This document shows positions 46,892 to 54,776 of a DNA stretch of 64,000 nt, one piece after another. Source of the DNA: CAVQJU01 sp963755195 (GTDB taxonomy: Bacteria; Acidobacteriota; Vicinamibacteria; Vicinamibacterales; CAVVIG01). Each line of letters begins with the position of its first letter. The first letter of the stretch is position 1. The notes beneath the pieces are model-generated. The model was not told the DNA's origin. It searched no databases and worked only from the letters and a program-made list of their open reading frames with translations. The translations under genes and the position numbers were made by a program. The stretch lies in assembly GCA_963755195.1 (NCBI GenBank), contig CAVWIZ010000008.1:868001-932000 (forward strand). Direction: 5' to 3'.

Positions 46892-47301
46892 GGACTCTGA
46901 CCATGGCGCTTTCACAACCGAAGACGCTGGTCGTTGCGATGCTGCTGAGCATCGCGGCGGTTCCAGCCATTGCCCATCACTCGGGCGCGATGTTCGACGA
47001 CAAGAAACAAGTGACGCTGACCGGAGTGGTCAAGGAATTCCAGTACACGAACCCCCACTCGTGGCTGTTGGTGGACGTGACCGGGCAGGACGGCAAAGTG
47101 ACGACGTGGGGCTTCGAAGCGGAAGGTCCGAGCAGTCTCACGCGTGCCGGCATCCGTCTCAAGGACTTCGAGCCGGGCACCGTCGTCACCATCACCGGAC
47201 ATCCCATGAAAGATGGCCGCCCAGCGGCGACGTGGATGCGTGCAACCCGGGACAGAGACAAGAAGGTGTTCGTGCCCGCGTCGGGGTTCGCCGTCCGCTG
47301 A
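46888..47301 (+). CDS. DUF6152 secreted protein (copy 5)
   Basis: 137 residues. ATG at 46888 overlaps the previous stop. Signal ends VPAIA, then HHSGAMFDDKKQVTLTG. YTNPHSWLLVDVTG is the NPH motif; GFEAEGPSSLTRAGI and FEPGTVVTITGHP close the domain. Function unknown. Confidence 0.8.
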   Translation: MRTLTMALSQPKTLVVAMLLSIAAVPAIAHHSGAMFDDKKQVTLTGVVKEFQYTNPHSWLLVDVTGQDGKVTTWGFEAEGPSSLTRAGIRLKDFEPGTVVTITGHPMKDGRPAATWMRATRDRDKKVFVPASGFAVR

Positions 47302-47316
47302 CCCGGAGCACCTGTG

Positions 47317-47685
47317 ATGAGGCTGTGCATAACCACACTCGTCACGGTGCTGTTCTGCGCCGGCTCAGTGTCGGCTCACCACAGCAACTCCGCGTTCTAC
47401 GTTGAGAAGATCATCGAGCTGAAGGGCATCGTCAGCAAGTTTGAATGGAGTAACCCTCACACGTTTATCTCCATCACCGTGGACGATGGCAACGGCGCCA
47501 AGGTGGATTGGACGGTGGAAGGCCGGGCGCCAGGCGTGTTGCGTCGCGCCGGCTGGGAGCGAGACACGCTGAAGGCCGGCGAGACGATTACCGTCTTCTG
47601 CAGTCCAGCCAAAGACAACAGCCACGTGTGCCTGACGGCGCGCGTCGTCAAAGGCGACGGCACGATCCTGAGCAACGGCGGATGA
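47317..47685 (+). CDS. DUF6152 secreted protein (copy 6)
   Basis: 122 residues; GTG at 47314 is an alternative start. Signal ends GSVSA, then HHSNSAFYVEKIIELKG. WSNPHTFISITV is the NPH motif; VEGRAPGVLRRAGW and LKAGETITVFCSP match copy 3. Last gene of the 17-gene run, convergent with the next gene 18 bp away. Confidence 0.8.
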   Translation: MRLCITTLVTVLFCAGSVSAHHSNSAFYVEKIIELKGIVSKFEWSNPHTFISITVDDGNGAKVDWTVEGRAPGVLRRAGWERDTLKAGETITVFCSPAKDNSHVCLTARVVKGDGTILSNGG

Positions 47686-47703
47686 GGCAACCGTTGCCCG
47701 TAT

Positions 47704-48507
47704 TCATTTGACCTTCGCGAGACCCTCCGCGCAGGCGAACTCGCGAAGCTCGTCGTTGGGCAGTGACGCCTTGCGATAGGTGCGCACCATCTCGAGGGGC
47801 TCCAGAAAGGCTTCAGTGTCAGTGACGGACATGCGATCTTCGAGCACTCCTGGCTCGATCAGCCGGATACGTTCGTGGACCGTCATCTTCTCGCTGTGCG
47901 GCGAGAAAGCGACGAAGTCCTCGATGAGCGAGTCGTCCCGCAGCGCCACCGTGTCGACCACGAGCGTGTTGCCCTCCCAATGGCCCGTCGAATAGCCCGC
48001 GTAGGTCGGATCGTTGAGCACCTGGCGGGACGGTTGACGCCCGTCGAGGAAGATCCGTCGGTACATGTCGTTCATCTCGCCGTACATCGTGATTTTGTCT
48101 TTCGACTGCATGATCTCCATGCCATAGAACATGTTCATCATGCTCGGCATCCCGGATGGGATGCACCTGACGCGTGGATCGAATTCCGATGATCCGGACA
48201 TACGTGATTTCCGGATCGCTTCCCATCGCGCCAGGTACGCGGGAGTGAGCTTCGGTGCAGCCGCCGCTCGTCCGGCCGAACCATCCTCGAGTGGCGCCGA
48301 CCTCGTGGGCGGGGGCGGCGCGCCTTGTCGTCCCGTCGGCGGCGACGCGCCGGCGCGCCCGCGCGCGGCCACGGGCGCCTGAACCGGGTAGTAAACGCCA
48401 GAAAAATCTGGAGGCGTCTCCCGCGCTTGGGCGCGAACGGCCGGTTCGCCGCTCGCCAGAAGGCCAACCAGCGAGGTGACACACGCGAGTCCGACGAGCA
48501 CTCTCAT
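47704..48507 (-). CDS. WGDPDLQG-related secreted protein (paralogue n)
   Basis: 267 residues. Signal ends AVRAQA, then PPDFSGVYYPVQAPV and a glycine-proline rich linker. YRRIFLDGRQPSRQ, GHWEGNTLVVDTVALRD, VHERIRLIEPG and REFACAEG follow the same order as paralogue i, of which it is the closest relative here. Function unknown. Confidence 0.75.
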   Translation of the reverse strand: MRVLVGLACVTSLVGLLASGEPAVRAQARETPPDFSGVYYPVQAPVAARGRAGASPPTGRQGAPPPPTRSAPLEDGSAGRAAAAPKLTPAYLARWEAIRKSRMSGSSEFDPRVRCIPSGMPSMMNMFYGMEIMQSKDKITMYGEMNDMYRRIFLDGRQPSRQVLNDPTYAGYSTGHWEGNTLVVDTVALRDDSLIEDFVAFSPHSEKMTVHERIRLIEPGVLEDRMSVTDTEAFLEPLEMVRTYRKASLPNDELREFACAEGLAKVK

Positions 48508-48620
48508 TCTGTGTCCTCCGTCTCCGGTCGTGACGACATCAAACCGATGCGACTCCTTCGGCGAGCGCCGGACGCTCTGGATGCTACGGTCCGACGCTCG
48601 CTTCTGCCCTGGTCCTCCCC

Positions 48621-48638
48621 GCAGGCCTTTGGGCCTGC
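48621..48638 (-). terminator. Hairpin after the SRPBCC gene
   Basis: GCAGGCC and GGCCTGC form a perfect 7-bp stem with a 4-base loop, 5 bp past the minus-strand stop at 48644. No T-run is seen. Confidence 0.45.
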
Positions 48639-48643
48639 CGTCA

Positions 48644-49201
48644 TTACCGCCCGCCGCGTGCGGGTGGCGGCGGCAGGGTTCCGCCTTCGGCGAGAGTCTT
48701 CATGTTCTGCAGTGCGCGCATGAACTGCGCGCGCCGCCGATCCTTGTCGGCCTGCTTCGCCGCGTCATCGGGGAGATTCGAGTTGTCGAAGAATAGCGTG
48801 TACACAATCTTCGACGTCGCCGCCGTCACTGGTCGCGCTTCGAGCGTGCCGTGATACATGTTGTACCGCTGCCCGTCGCGAACCGGCTGCGTGTATGTGT
48901 ACGACAGCTCGGTCTTTGCCACGAGGATTTCGTTCGCCACCGACCTGACCGCGCCGAACTCGCCGTCCTTGCCCAGCGTGATCGTGCACGGGATCTGGAA
49001 CCACTCGCCGATGTCGCAATACTTGCCGATGCGTCTCCAGACGTCAGCGGCGGGGCGGTTGACGTCGATCTCCATATCGACAATCGCATAGGTCGGGTTC
49101 GGCGTTTGAAGCGGAGCAGGCGGTGGCGGCTGCGCGGCAGCCGTGCCGGCCAGACACATGAATGCGATCGCCGCAGTGAACTGATTGCGCATAGTCGTCA
49201 T
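48644..49201 (-). CDS. Exported SRPBCC-fold protein
   Basis: 185 residues. Signal ends TAAAQ, then a proline-rich start and DMEIDVNRPAADVWRRIGKY, the usual opening of the polyketide cyclase/START-like hydrophobic pocket fold. DIGEWFQIPC and ELSYTYTQPV follow. Binds a small hydrophobic ligand, to judge from the fold; exact role unknown. Its ATG overlaps the stop of a 31-residue peptide gene. Confidence 0.7.
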   Translation of the reverse strand: MTTMRNQFTAAIAFMCLAGTAAAQPPPPAPLQTPNPTYAIVDMEIDVNRPAADVWRRIGKYCDIGEWFQIPCTITLGKDGEFGAVRSVANEILVAKTELSYTYTQPVRDGQRYNMYHGTLEARPVTAATSKIVYTLFFDNSNLPDDAAKQADKDRRRAQFMRALQNMKTLAEGGTLPPPPARGGR

Positions 49202-49293
49202 TCCTTATTGATTCGATCGATGAGATAGGCGGCTGCGCCAGTGACGATCACCACGGCGAGCACGGCGAGGCACACGCTGAGCCAGACAGGCAT
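49198..49293 (-). CDS. 31-residue single-span membrane peptide
   Basis: A short frame starts ATG at 49293 and encodes MPVWLSVCLAVLAVVIVTG followed by a charged tail IDRINKE. Its stop overlaps the SRPBCC start (ATGA), the same coupling seen in other gene pairs here. No homologue was recognised; such a size is usually missed by annotation. Confidence 0.5.
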   Translation of the reverse strand: MPVWLSVCLAVLAVVIVTGAAAYLIDRINKE

Positions 49294-49320
49294 ATTATCG
49301 CGCCAGCTGAACGGGCGTCA

Positions 49321-50316
49321 TCAGAAGGCGTTGCCGATGAACGGCAGCATGTGGCCGCTGAACAGCACGCCCAGCCACAGGAGGATGCCCGACGCCGCGA
49401 AAATCTTGGCGTTCGGCGGCGCGTCGTCTCCGGCCCCCACGGCCCATGATGCCGGGCACAACATCAAGTAGAGATCGTTGAAGCCGGCGAGGACGACCAG
49501 CATGAATTTCCATAGAAACATGATGTTGCCGGTGTATTGGCCGGGCATGGCCAGGAAGAACAGCATCCCGGTGATGAGATTGAGGCCAAAGCCCAGCATC
49601 CCGAGCGGGAGCAGTTGCGAGACGGCCGTGAACGGGATCCGTTTGCCGATTCCCAACAGCCGAAGATCGACGACGAGGACGACGGCGAACAACAGACAGA
49701 GACCGATGAAGTGAAGCGTCTCCGCCGCGGGCCAGACCCAGGAGTTGTCGGAGACCCAAGAGCCAATCGCGCGCGCTGTTCCCGATGGGCCGGCGGCGTC
49801 GGGGCCCGCTTCCGTCGCCGTCTCCGTGGCGCCAACCGCCTCCTGGACGGCGCGAATCTCGGGATGGTGAATGTCGCCGCCAATCATCGCGGCCCGGCTC
49901 ATGAGACCGAACGTCACGACGGACAGCAGCATGACCGCCGACAGGTTCCACCGTGGCAGCCGTCCGCGTCCTCGCCACTGCCAGAGCGCCAGCCACGCGA
50001 AGCCGCCGGTGACCTCCATGAACGCGAACGCGAGGAGCGCCGCATCTTCGTGCCGCCGGATCGCGCTCGGCAGGACGCCGGGCGGAAACGCGGCGGCGGC
50101 GGTCGTGCCGCGCAGCACCGCCTCGGCGGCCGTGCCGCTCAGAAACGTCGGAATCGTCACGATCGCCACCACGAACAGCACAATCAGGCTCGCGCGCTTG
50201 AGGTCGTCGTGGCTTCTCCCCGCCAGCGAGAGCACGAGCAGTCCCAGGCCGACGCCGAAGCCAACGGTCGGCACATGGTTCAACAGCAGGTGCACGTGGG
50301 CCAGATTCACAAGCAC
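49321..50316 (-). CDS. Multi-span membrane protein
   Basis: 331 residues with about eight hydrophobic segments. The first half (VHLLLNHVPTVGFGVGLGLL, VTGGFAWLALWQW) and the second half (AETLHFIGLCLLFAVVLVVD, LITGMLFFLAMPGQYTG) each carry a conserved histidine in a hydrophobic setting. The second half resembles the smaller neighbour at 50319, and this protein may be of the DUF6644 type. Heme or quinone binding is possible but not shown. Confidence 0.65.
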   Translation of the reverse strand: MLVNLAHVHLLLNHVPTVGFGVGLGLLVLSLAGRSHDDLKRASLIVLFVVAIVTIPTFLSGTAAEAVLRGTTAAAAFPPGVLPSAIRRHEDAALLAFAFMEVTGGFAWLALWQWRGRGRLPRWNLSAVMLLSVVTFGLMSRAAMIGGDIHHPEIRAVQEAVGATETATEAGPDAAGPSGTARAIGSWVSDNSWVWPAAETLHFIGLCLLFAVVLVVDLRLLGIGKRIPFTAVSQLLPLGMLGFGLNLITGMLFFLAMPGQYTGNIMFLWKFMLVVLAGFNDLYLMLCPASWAVGAGDDAPPNAKIFAASGILLWLGVLFSGHMLPFIGNAF

Positions 50317-50318
50317 CC

Positions 50319-50804
50319 CTACCCGACCGTTCCCACGTAGGCCAGCAGACGGCCCGCGGCGATGGCGCCCATCCAGAAAAACAGCGATGTTCCGGCGAGC
50401 ACTTTGGCCTGGATCGTCGGCGGGCGTTTATCGATGTCGGGGTCGCGGAGCACGCGCCTCTGAATCAGGCGCAGATTGATCACGGCCAGTGCGATGAACA
50501 CCATCTTGACCCAGAAGTCGGGGTTCGTGGCCTTCGCCGTCGCGTCGATGGCGAACAGCATGACGCCGGTGACCGCATTGACCCAGAAGCCCGCCCACAG
50601 CACCGGGAGGAATCGTTCCATCGGCGCGAGCGGCAGCGCCGGCGCGAAGCCCAGGATGCGGAGGTCGATCGCGGCGGCAATGCCAACGACGAGCGCCATC
50701 CCGATCGTGTGCAGGAGCAGAATGCCCGGAAACGAGAACAGCGAGGTCGATTCGCGTACCCAGGTCGCGAAGCTGGTGTGCTGGAGCCACATCAAGAAAT
50801 CCAT
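50319..50804 (-). CDS. DUF6644-like small membrane protein
   Basis: 161 residues and four hydrophobic segments. WLQHTSFATWVRES, LLLHTIGMALVVG and LWAGFWVNAVTGVMLF place conserved histidines near helix ends. It is similar to the C-terminal half of its neighbour at 49321, 2 bp away. Function unknown. Confidence 0.65.
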   Translation of the reverse strand: MDFLMWLQHTSFATWVRESTSLFSFPGILLLHTIGMALVVGIAAAIDLRILGFAPALPLAPMERFLPVLWAGFWVNAVTGVMLFAIDATAKATNPDFWVKMVFIALAVINLRLIQRRVLRDPDIDKRPPTIQAKVLAGTSLFFWMGAIAAGRLLAYVGTVG

Positions 50805-50822
50805 TCGCCCTCTCAGGCCGCC

Positions 50823-52022
50823 TCAATTCGCAAATGCGGCGATGCCCGTCTGCGCGCGGCCGAGGATCAGCGCGTGCACATCGTGCGTGCCTTCGTAGGT
50901 GTTCACGACCTCGAGGTTGACGAGATGCCGGATAATGCCAAACTCGTCGACGATGCCGTTGGCGCCGAGCATGTCGCGCGCGACGCGCGCGATGTCGAGC
51001 GCCTTGCCCGCTGAATTTCGCTTCAGCATCGACGTGATCTCCGGCGCCGCGCTCCCGTCGTCTTTCATCCGTCCGAGGCGGAGGCATGCCTGGAGGCCGA
51101 GCGCGATCTCGGTCTGCATGTCGGCCAGCTTCTTCTGAATCAGCTGATTCGCGGCGAGCGGCCGTCCGAACTGCGTGCGCTCCATCACGTAAGCGTGGGC
51201 GCGATGCCAGCAGTCTTCCGCCGCGCCGAGAGCGCCCCACGCGATGCCGTAGCGCGCGCTGTTCAAACAGGTGAACGGACCTTTCAGCCCGCTCACCTCC
51301 GGAAACACGTTCTCCTCGGGACAGAAGACGTCATCCATCACGATCTCGCCGGTGATGCTCGTGCGCAGGCCGACCTTGCCGTGAATCGGCGGAGCGCTCA
51401 GCCCCTTCCAGCCTTTCTCGAGAACGAACCCGCGAATGTCGCCCGCTTCGTCTTTTGCCCAGACGATGAACACGTCGGCGACGGGACTGTTCGTGATCCA
51501 CGACTTCGTTCCGGCCAGGGTGTATCCGCCAGCGACTCTCTTCGCGCGCGTCATCATGCCGCCGGGGTCGGAGCCGTGATTCGGCTCCGTCAGGCCGAAG
51601 CACCCGATCCATTCGCCGGTCGCGAGCCTCGGAATGAATCGATGCTTCTGCGCTGGGGTGCCGAACTCGTTGATCGGCGTGATGACGAGCGAGCCCTGCA
51701 CGCTCATCATCGAGCGATAGCCGGAATCGACACGCTCGACCTCGCGCGCGACGAGGCCGTAGCTCACGTAGCCGAGGCCGGCCCCTCCGTACTGCTCGGG
51801 AATGGTGATGGCGAGCATGTCGAGTTGGCCGAGTTCGCGGTAGATCGCCGCGACGTCGTCGCGCTCGCTGCGGAACGCCTCGAGCACGCGCGGCGCGAGG
51901 TGCTCCTGGCAGTAGGCATGCGCCGTGTCGCGCACCATGCGCTCGTCGTGGGTCAGCTGCTGTTCGAGCAGCAGCGGGTCGCGCCAGTTGAAGCGAGGGT
52001 TGCTGTGCGAGGGCATAGACAC
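50823..52022 (-). CDS. gcdH: Glutaryl-CoA dehydrogenase-like acyl-CoA dehydrogenase
   Basis: 399 residues with the three-part acyl-CoA dehydrogenase fold. CFGLTEPNHGSDPGGM binds FAD and substrate; RTQFGRPLAANQLIQKKLADM and MLGANGIVDEFGIIRHL are in the C-terminal helical part. The catalytic glutamate lies in NTYEGTHDVHALILG, typical of glutaryl-CoA dehydrogenases, which convert glutaryl-CoA to crotonyl-CoA in lysine and aromatic acid breakdown. No signal peptide. Divergent from the cytochrome-monooxygenase gene at 52144. Confidence 0.85.
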   Translation of the reverse strand: MSMPSHSNPRFNWRDPLLLEQQLTHDERMVRDTAHAYCQEHLAPRVLEAFRSERDDVAAIYRELGQLDMLAITIPEQYGGAGLGYVSYGLVAREVERVDSGYRSMMSVQGSLVITPINEFGTPAQKHRFIPRLATGEWIGCFGLTEPNHGSDPGGMMTRAKRVAGGYTLAGTKSWITNSPVADVFIVWAKDEAGDIRGFVLEKGWKGLSAPPIHGKVGLRTSITGEIVMDDVFCPEENVFPEVSGLKGPFTCLNSARYGIAWGALGAAEDCWHRAHAYVMERTQFGRPLAANQLIQKKLADMQTEIALGLQACLRLGRMKDDGSAAPEITSMLKRNSAGKALDIARVARDMLGANGIVDEFGIIRHLVNLEVVNTYEGTHDVHALILGRAQTGIAAFAN

Positions 52023-52100
52023 CTGTCAGACCGGCCGGCGTCAGCTGCAATCGTCCGATGGCCGGCTGGATCAACACCATGCTGAAACGTCAGCGTACGT

Positions 52101-52126
52101 TATAATAGTTCACTTAGTTCACTCTT
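52101..52126 (+). promoter_or_regulatory. TATAAT box and AGTTCACT direct repeats
   Basis: A perfect TATAAT at 52101-52106 serves the gene starting at 52144. It is followed by AGTTCACTT and AGTTCACTC, two 9-bp direct repeats (52107-52124). ACTTAGTTCAC here is identical to part of the palindrome at 34498-34508. Confidence 0.45.
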
Positions 52127-52143
52127 TGTAACCGGGAGGCCGC

Positions 52144-53544
52144 ATGCGAGCATTCCTGATTTCGCTGGGAGCCCTGGCACTGGCCGCGAGTGGCCGATGC
52201 GCGCGGCCGAGACCACCGCGCCGACCTTCTATCGGGACGTCCTCCCGATTCTGCAGAGCAACTGCCAGAGCTGCCATCGACCCGGCGAAGTCGCGCCGAT
52301 GTCGCTCATATCGTACGAGGAGGCGCGTCCGTGGGCGCGCGCGATCAAAACCAAGACGACGGCGAAGCAGATGCCGCCATGGTTCGCTGATCCTCAGGTC
52401 GGAGTGTTCTCGAACGACCGGAAGCTGACGTCGCGCGAGATCCAGACGCTCGCCGCGTGGGCCGACGCCGGCAGCGCCCGCGGGCAACCCGAAAGACGCG
52501 CCGCCCGCGAAGACTTTCGAGAACGGTTGGAACATCAAGCCGGACCTCGTCGTCGAGATGCCGAAGCCCTTCGAGGTGCCGGCCACCGGCACCATCAACT
52601 ACAAGTTCGTCGTCGTCAAGACGAATTTTCCGCAGGACATGTGGGTGGTCGCGGCGGAAATGCGCCCGGGCAACCCCGCAGTGCTGCATCACGGCAGGGT
52701 GACCGTCCGTGCGCCGAACTCCGCGTGGATGAGGGAGGCGATTCCCGGCGAAGCGTATGAGAGGGAGACGCAGAGCAACATCATCGGCAGGGGCACGGCG
52801 GACGAAGACAACGGCATCCTCGGCAAGTTCAACCCTGGCCTTGGCGCGCAGCGGTTCGATCAGCAAGGCGGTGCGAAATTCGTACCGAAGGGATCGGACC
52901 TCGTCTACGAGCTGCACTACACGGCCATCGGCAAGCCAGCGTCCGACGTGACGAAGGTCGGGCTCGTGCTCGCAAAAGAGCCGCCGAAAAAGCGCTACTC
53001 TTTCACCGCCGGCCCGATGGCGGGCAACCTCGCGATTCCTCCGGGTGAGGGCCACGCGGAAGTCGTCAGCGAAACGACGCTCAGGGAAGCCGGACAGCTG
53101 GTCTACGCGCAGCCGCACATGCACCTGCGCGGCAAGGATTTCGAGCTGCAGGTGATCGCGCCGGGCGAGGAAAAGAAGACGGTGCTCAAGGGCCGGTTCG
53201 ATTTCGAGTGGCAGATTGGGTACGAGCTCGCCGAGCCACTCGCGCTGCCGAAGGGGACGAAGCTCCGGTTCATCACGCATTTCGACAACTCGCCGGGGAA
53301 CCGCTTCAATCCAGATCCGTCGAAAACAGTCGTCTTCGGGCCTCAGAACTGGGACGAGATGAGCAACTGCTTTATCGGCGTGCTGTTCGATCGCGACGTC
53401 AACACCGCCAGGGCGTTCGCGCGGTCGGGCCCCAGCCTGCTGCCGCGCGGCGAGTCGGGTCCGACGCTCGCCGTCGCCGATCGCGCGACGGGCCCCGCCG
53501 TGCCGGCGGTCAACCCTAGCGGCGACACGATCGAGCAGCGTTAG
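52144..53544 (+). CDS. Cytochrome c-copper monooxygenase-like protein (paralogue 1, frameshifted)
   Basis: ATG at 52144 with GGGAGG upstream; a shift near 52190 and another near 52485 break the frame. Segments read SNCQSCHRPGEVAPMSLIS (heme site CQSCH), KQMPPWFADP, then NPAVLHHGRVTV, LVYELHYTAIG and YAQPHMHLRGKDFEL. The HH, H and H-x-H histidines lie in the order used by copper type II ascorbate-dependent (PHM/DBM-like) monooxygenases. About 465 residues. Probably exported and copper-dependent; substrate unknown. Confidence 0.75.
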
Positions 53545-53568
53545 TTCATCGACGGCCTGGAGGAACAC

Positions 53569-54693
53569 ATGATGGCGTACACGAATCACGAGTCGCGCGT
53601 CCGATTGCCCCTGATCGGCCTCGCGCTCCTTCTTGGTCTGTCGAGCGTCTCGGCTCAGGCGCCCACCGCGCCAGCTTTGCCAGACTGCAACGCGTCGGGA
53701 CCCGTTCGATATATCTGCGGCCTCAACGGTCCAGAGGATCTCGCGGCGGTGCCCAAGACGAATTGGGTGATCGCGTCTGCGATGTCGGGGGAGGGCGGTC
53801 TCTATCTCATCGACAGCAAGACCGCCGCGGTCTCGCGGATTTTCCCGGCCGCAGACACGGCCGACCGCTTCGATCGCAAAGAGTACGGCGCGTGCCCGGG
53901 GCCGCTGAATCCGAAACAGGCCGTGACGCACGGGCTCTACCTCAAACCGGGCAAGGGCTCGGTCCACACGCTGTATGCGGTGCATCACGGCGACCGTGAA
54001 TCGATCGAGGTGTTCGAGCTGAACGCGAAGCCGACGCCGCCGACCGTCACCTGGATCGGCTGTGCGGTGGTGCCTGACCCGGTCGGGATCAATTCGGTCG
54101 CGGCCCTCCCGGACGGCGGTTTCGTGCTGACGAACTTCGATCCGCGTCAGCCTCCGCCCCCCGGCGGCGGCAGGGGCGGCGGCCTCTCGCAGAAGCTGAT
54201 GGCGGGAGAGCAGAACGGCGAGGTCTGGGAGTGGCACGCGAAGAGCGGCTGGGCGAAGGTGCCGGGCAGTGAAGCGGCCGGCGCGAACGGCATCGAAGTC
54301 TCGCGCGACGGCAAGTGGCTTTACGTCGCACAGTGGGGCAAACAGTCGTTCCTGCGTCTCTCACGCGGCAAGACGCCCGTGGAGCGACAGGAGATCCCTC
54401 TGGGCTTCCGCACGGACAACATTCGCTGGGCGCCCGACGGCAAGACGCTGATCGTGGCGGGACAAGGCACCATGGCCGCCGAGCCGGGCGCGCAGCGCGG
54501 CCGCGGCCCAGCGCAAGCGACTGTCGTCGTCCGCGTCAATCCGCAGACGATGACTTTCGAGGAAATTCTCAAGCAGGCCCCCGCACCAGGCCTGATGGCC
54601 GCGTCGGTTGCAGTACAAGTCGGCGACGAGTTCTGGGTGGGTTCATTTCTCGGCAATCGGCTCACGCGCTACCCGGCAAGCGGACTCAAATAG
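53569..54693 (+). CDS. Six-bladed beta-propeller secreted protein
   Basis: 374 residues. Signal ends VSAQAP. Blade-like repeats include GLYLIDSKTAAVSRI, HTLYAVHHGDRESIEVF, GINSVAALPDGGFVLTNFD, GANGIEVSRDGKWLYVAQW and DNIRWAPDGKTLIVAG. This is the SMP-30/gluconolactonase/arylesterase-like propeller pattern. A glycine-rich insert lies near residue 200. Reaction unknown. Lies between two copper-monooxygenase-like genes. Confidence 0.7.
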   Translation: MMAYTNHESRVRLPLIGLALLLGLSSVSAQAPTAPALPDCNASGPVRYICGLNGPEDLAAVPKTNWVIASAMSGEGGLYLIDSKTAAVSRIFPAADTADRFDRKEYGACPGPLNPKQAVTHGLYLKPGKGSVHTLYAVHHGDRESIEVFELNAKPTPPTVTWIGCAVVPDPVGINSVAALPDGGFVLTNFDPRQPPPPGGGRGGGLSQKLMAGEQNGEVWEWHAKSGWAKVPGSEAAGANGIEVSRDGKWLYVAQWGKQSFLRLSRGKTPVERQEIPLGFRTDNIRWAPDGKTLIVAGQGTMAAEPGAQRGRGPAQATVVVRVNPQTMTFEEILKQAPAPGLMAASVAVQVGDEFWVGSFLGNRLTRYPASGLK

Positions 54694-54776
54694 GTCGCCG
54701 GCGTTGAAGGGCCGAATCCCGTCCACCTAAGACGTTGGATGGTGATTTGAACGTTTTCACTAAAGGAGAGACTGTA

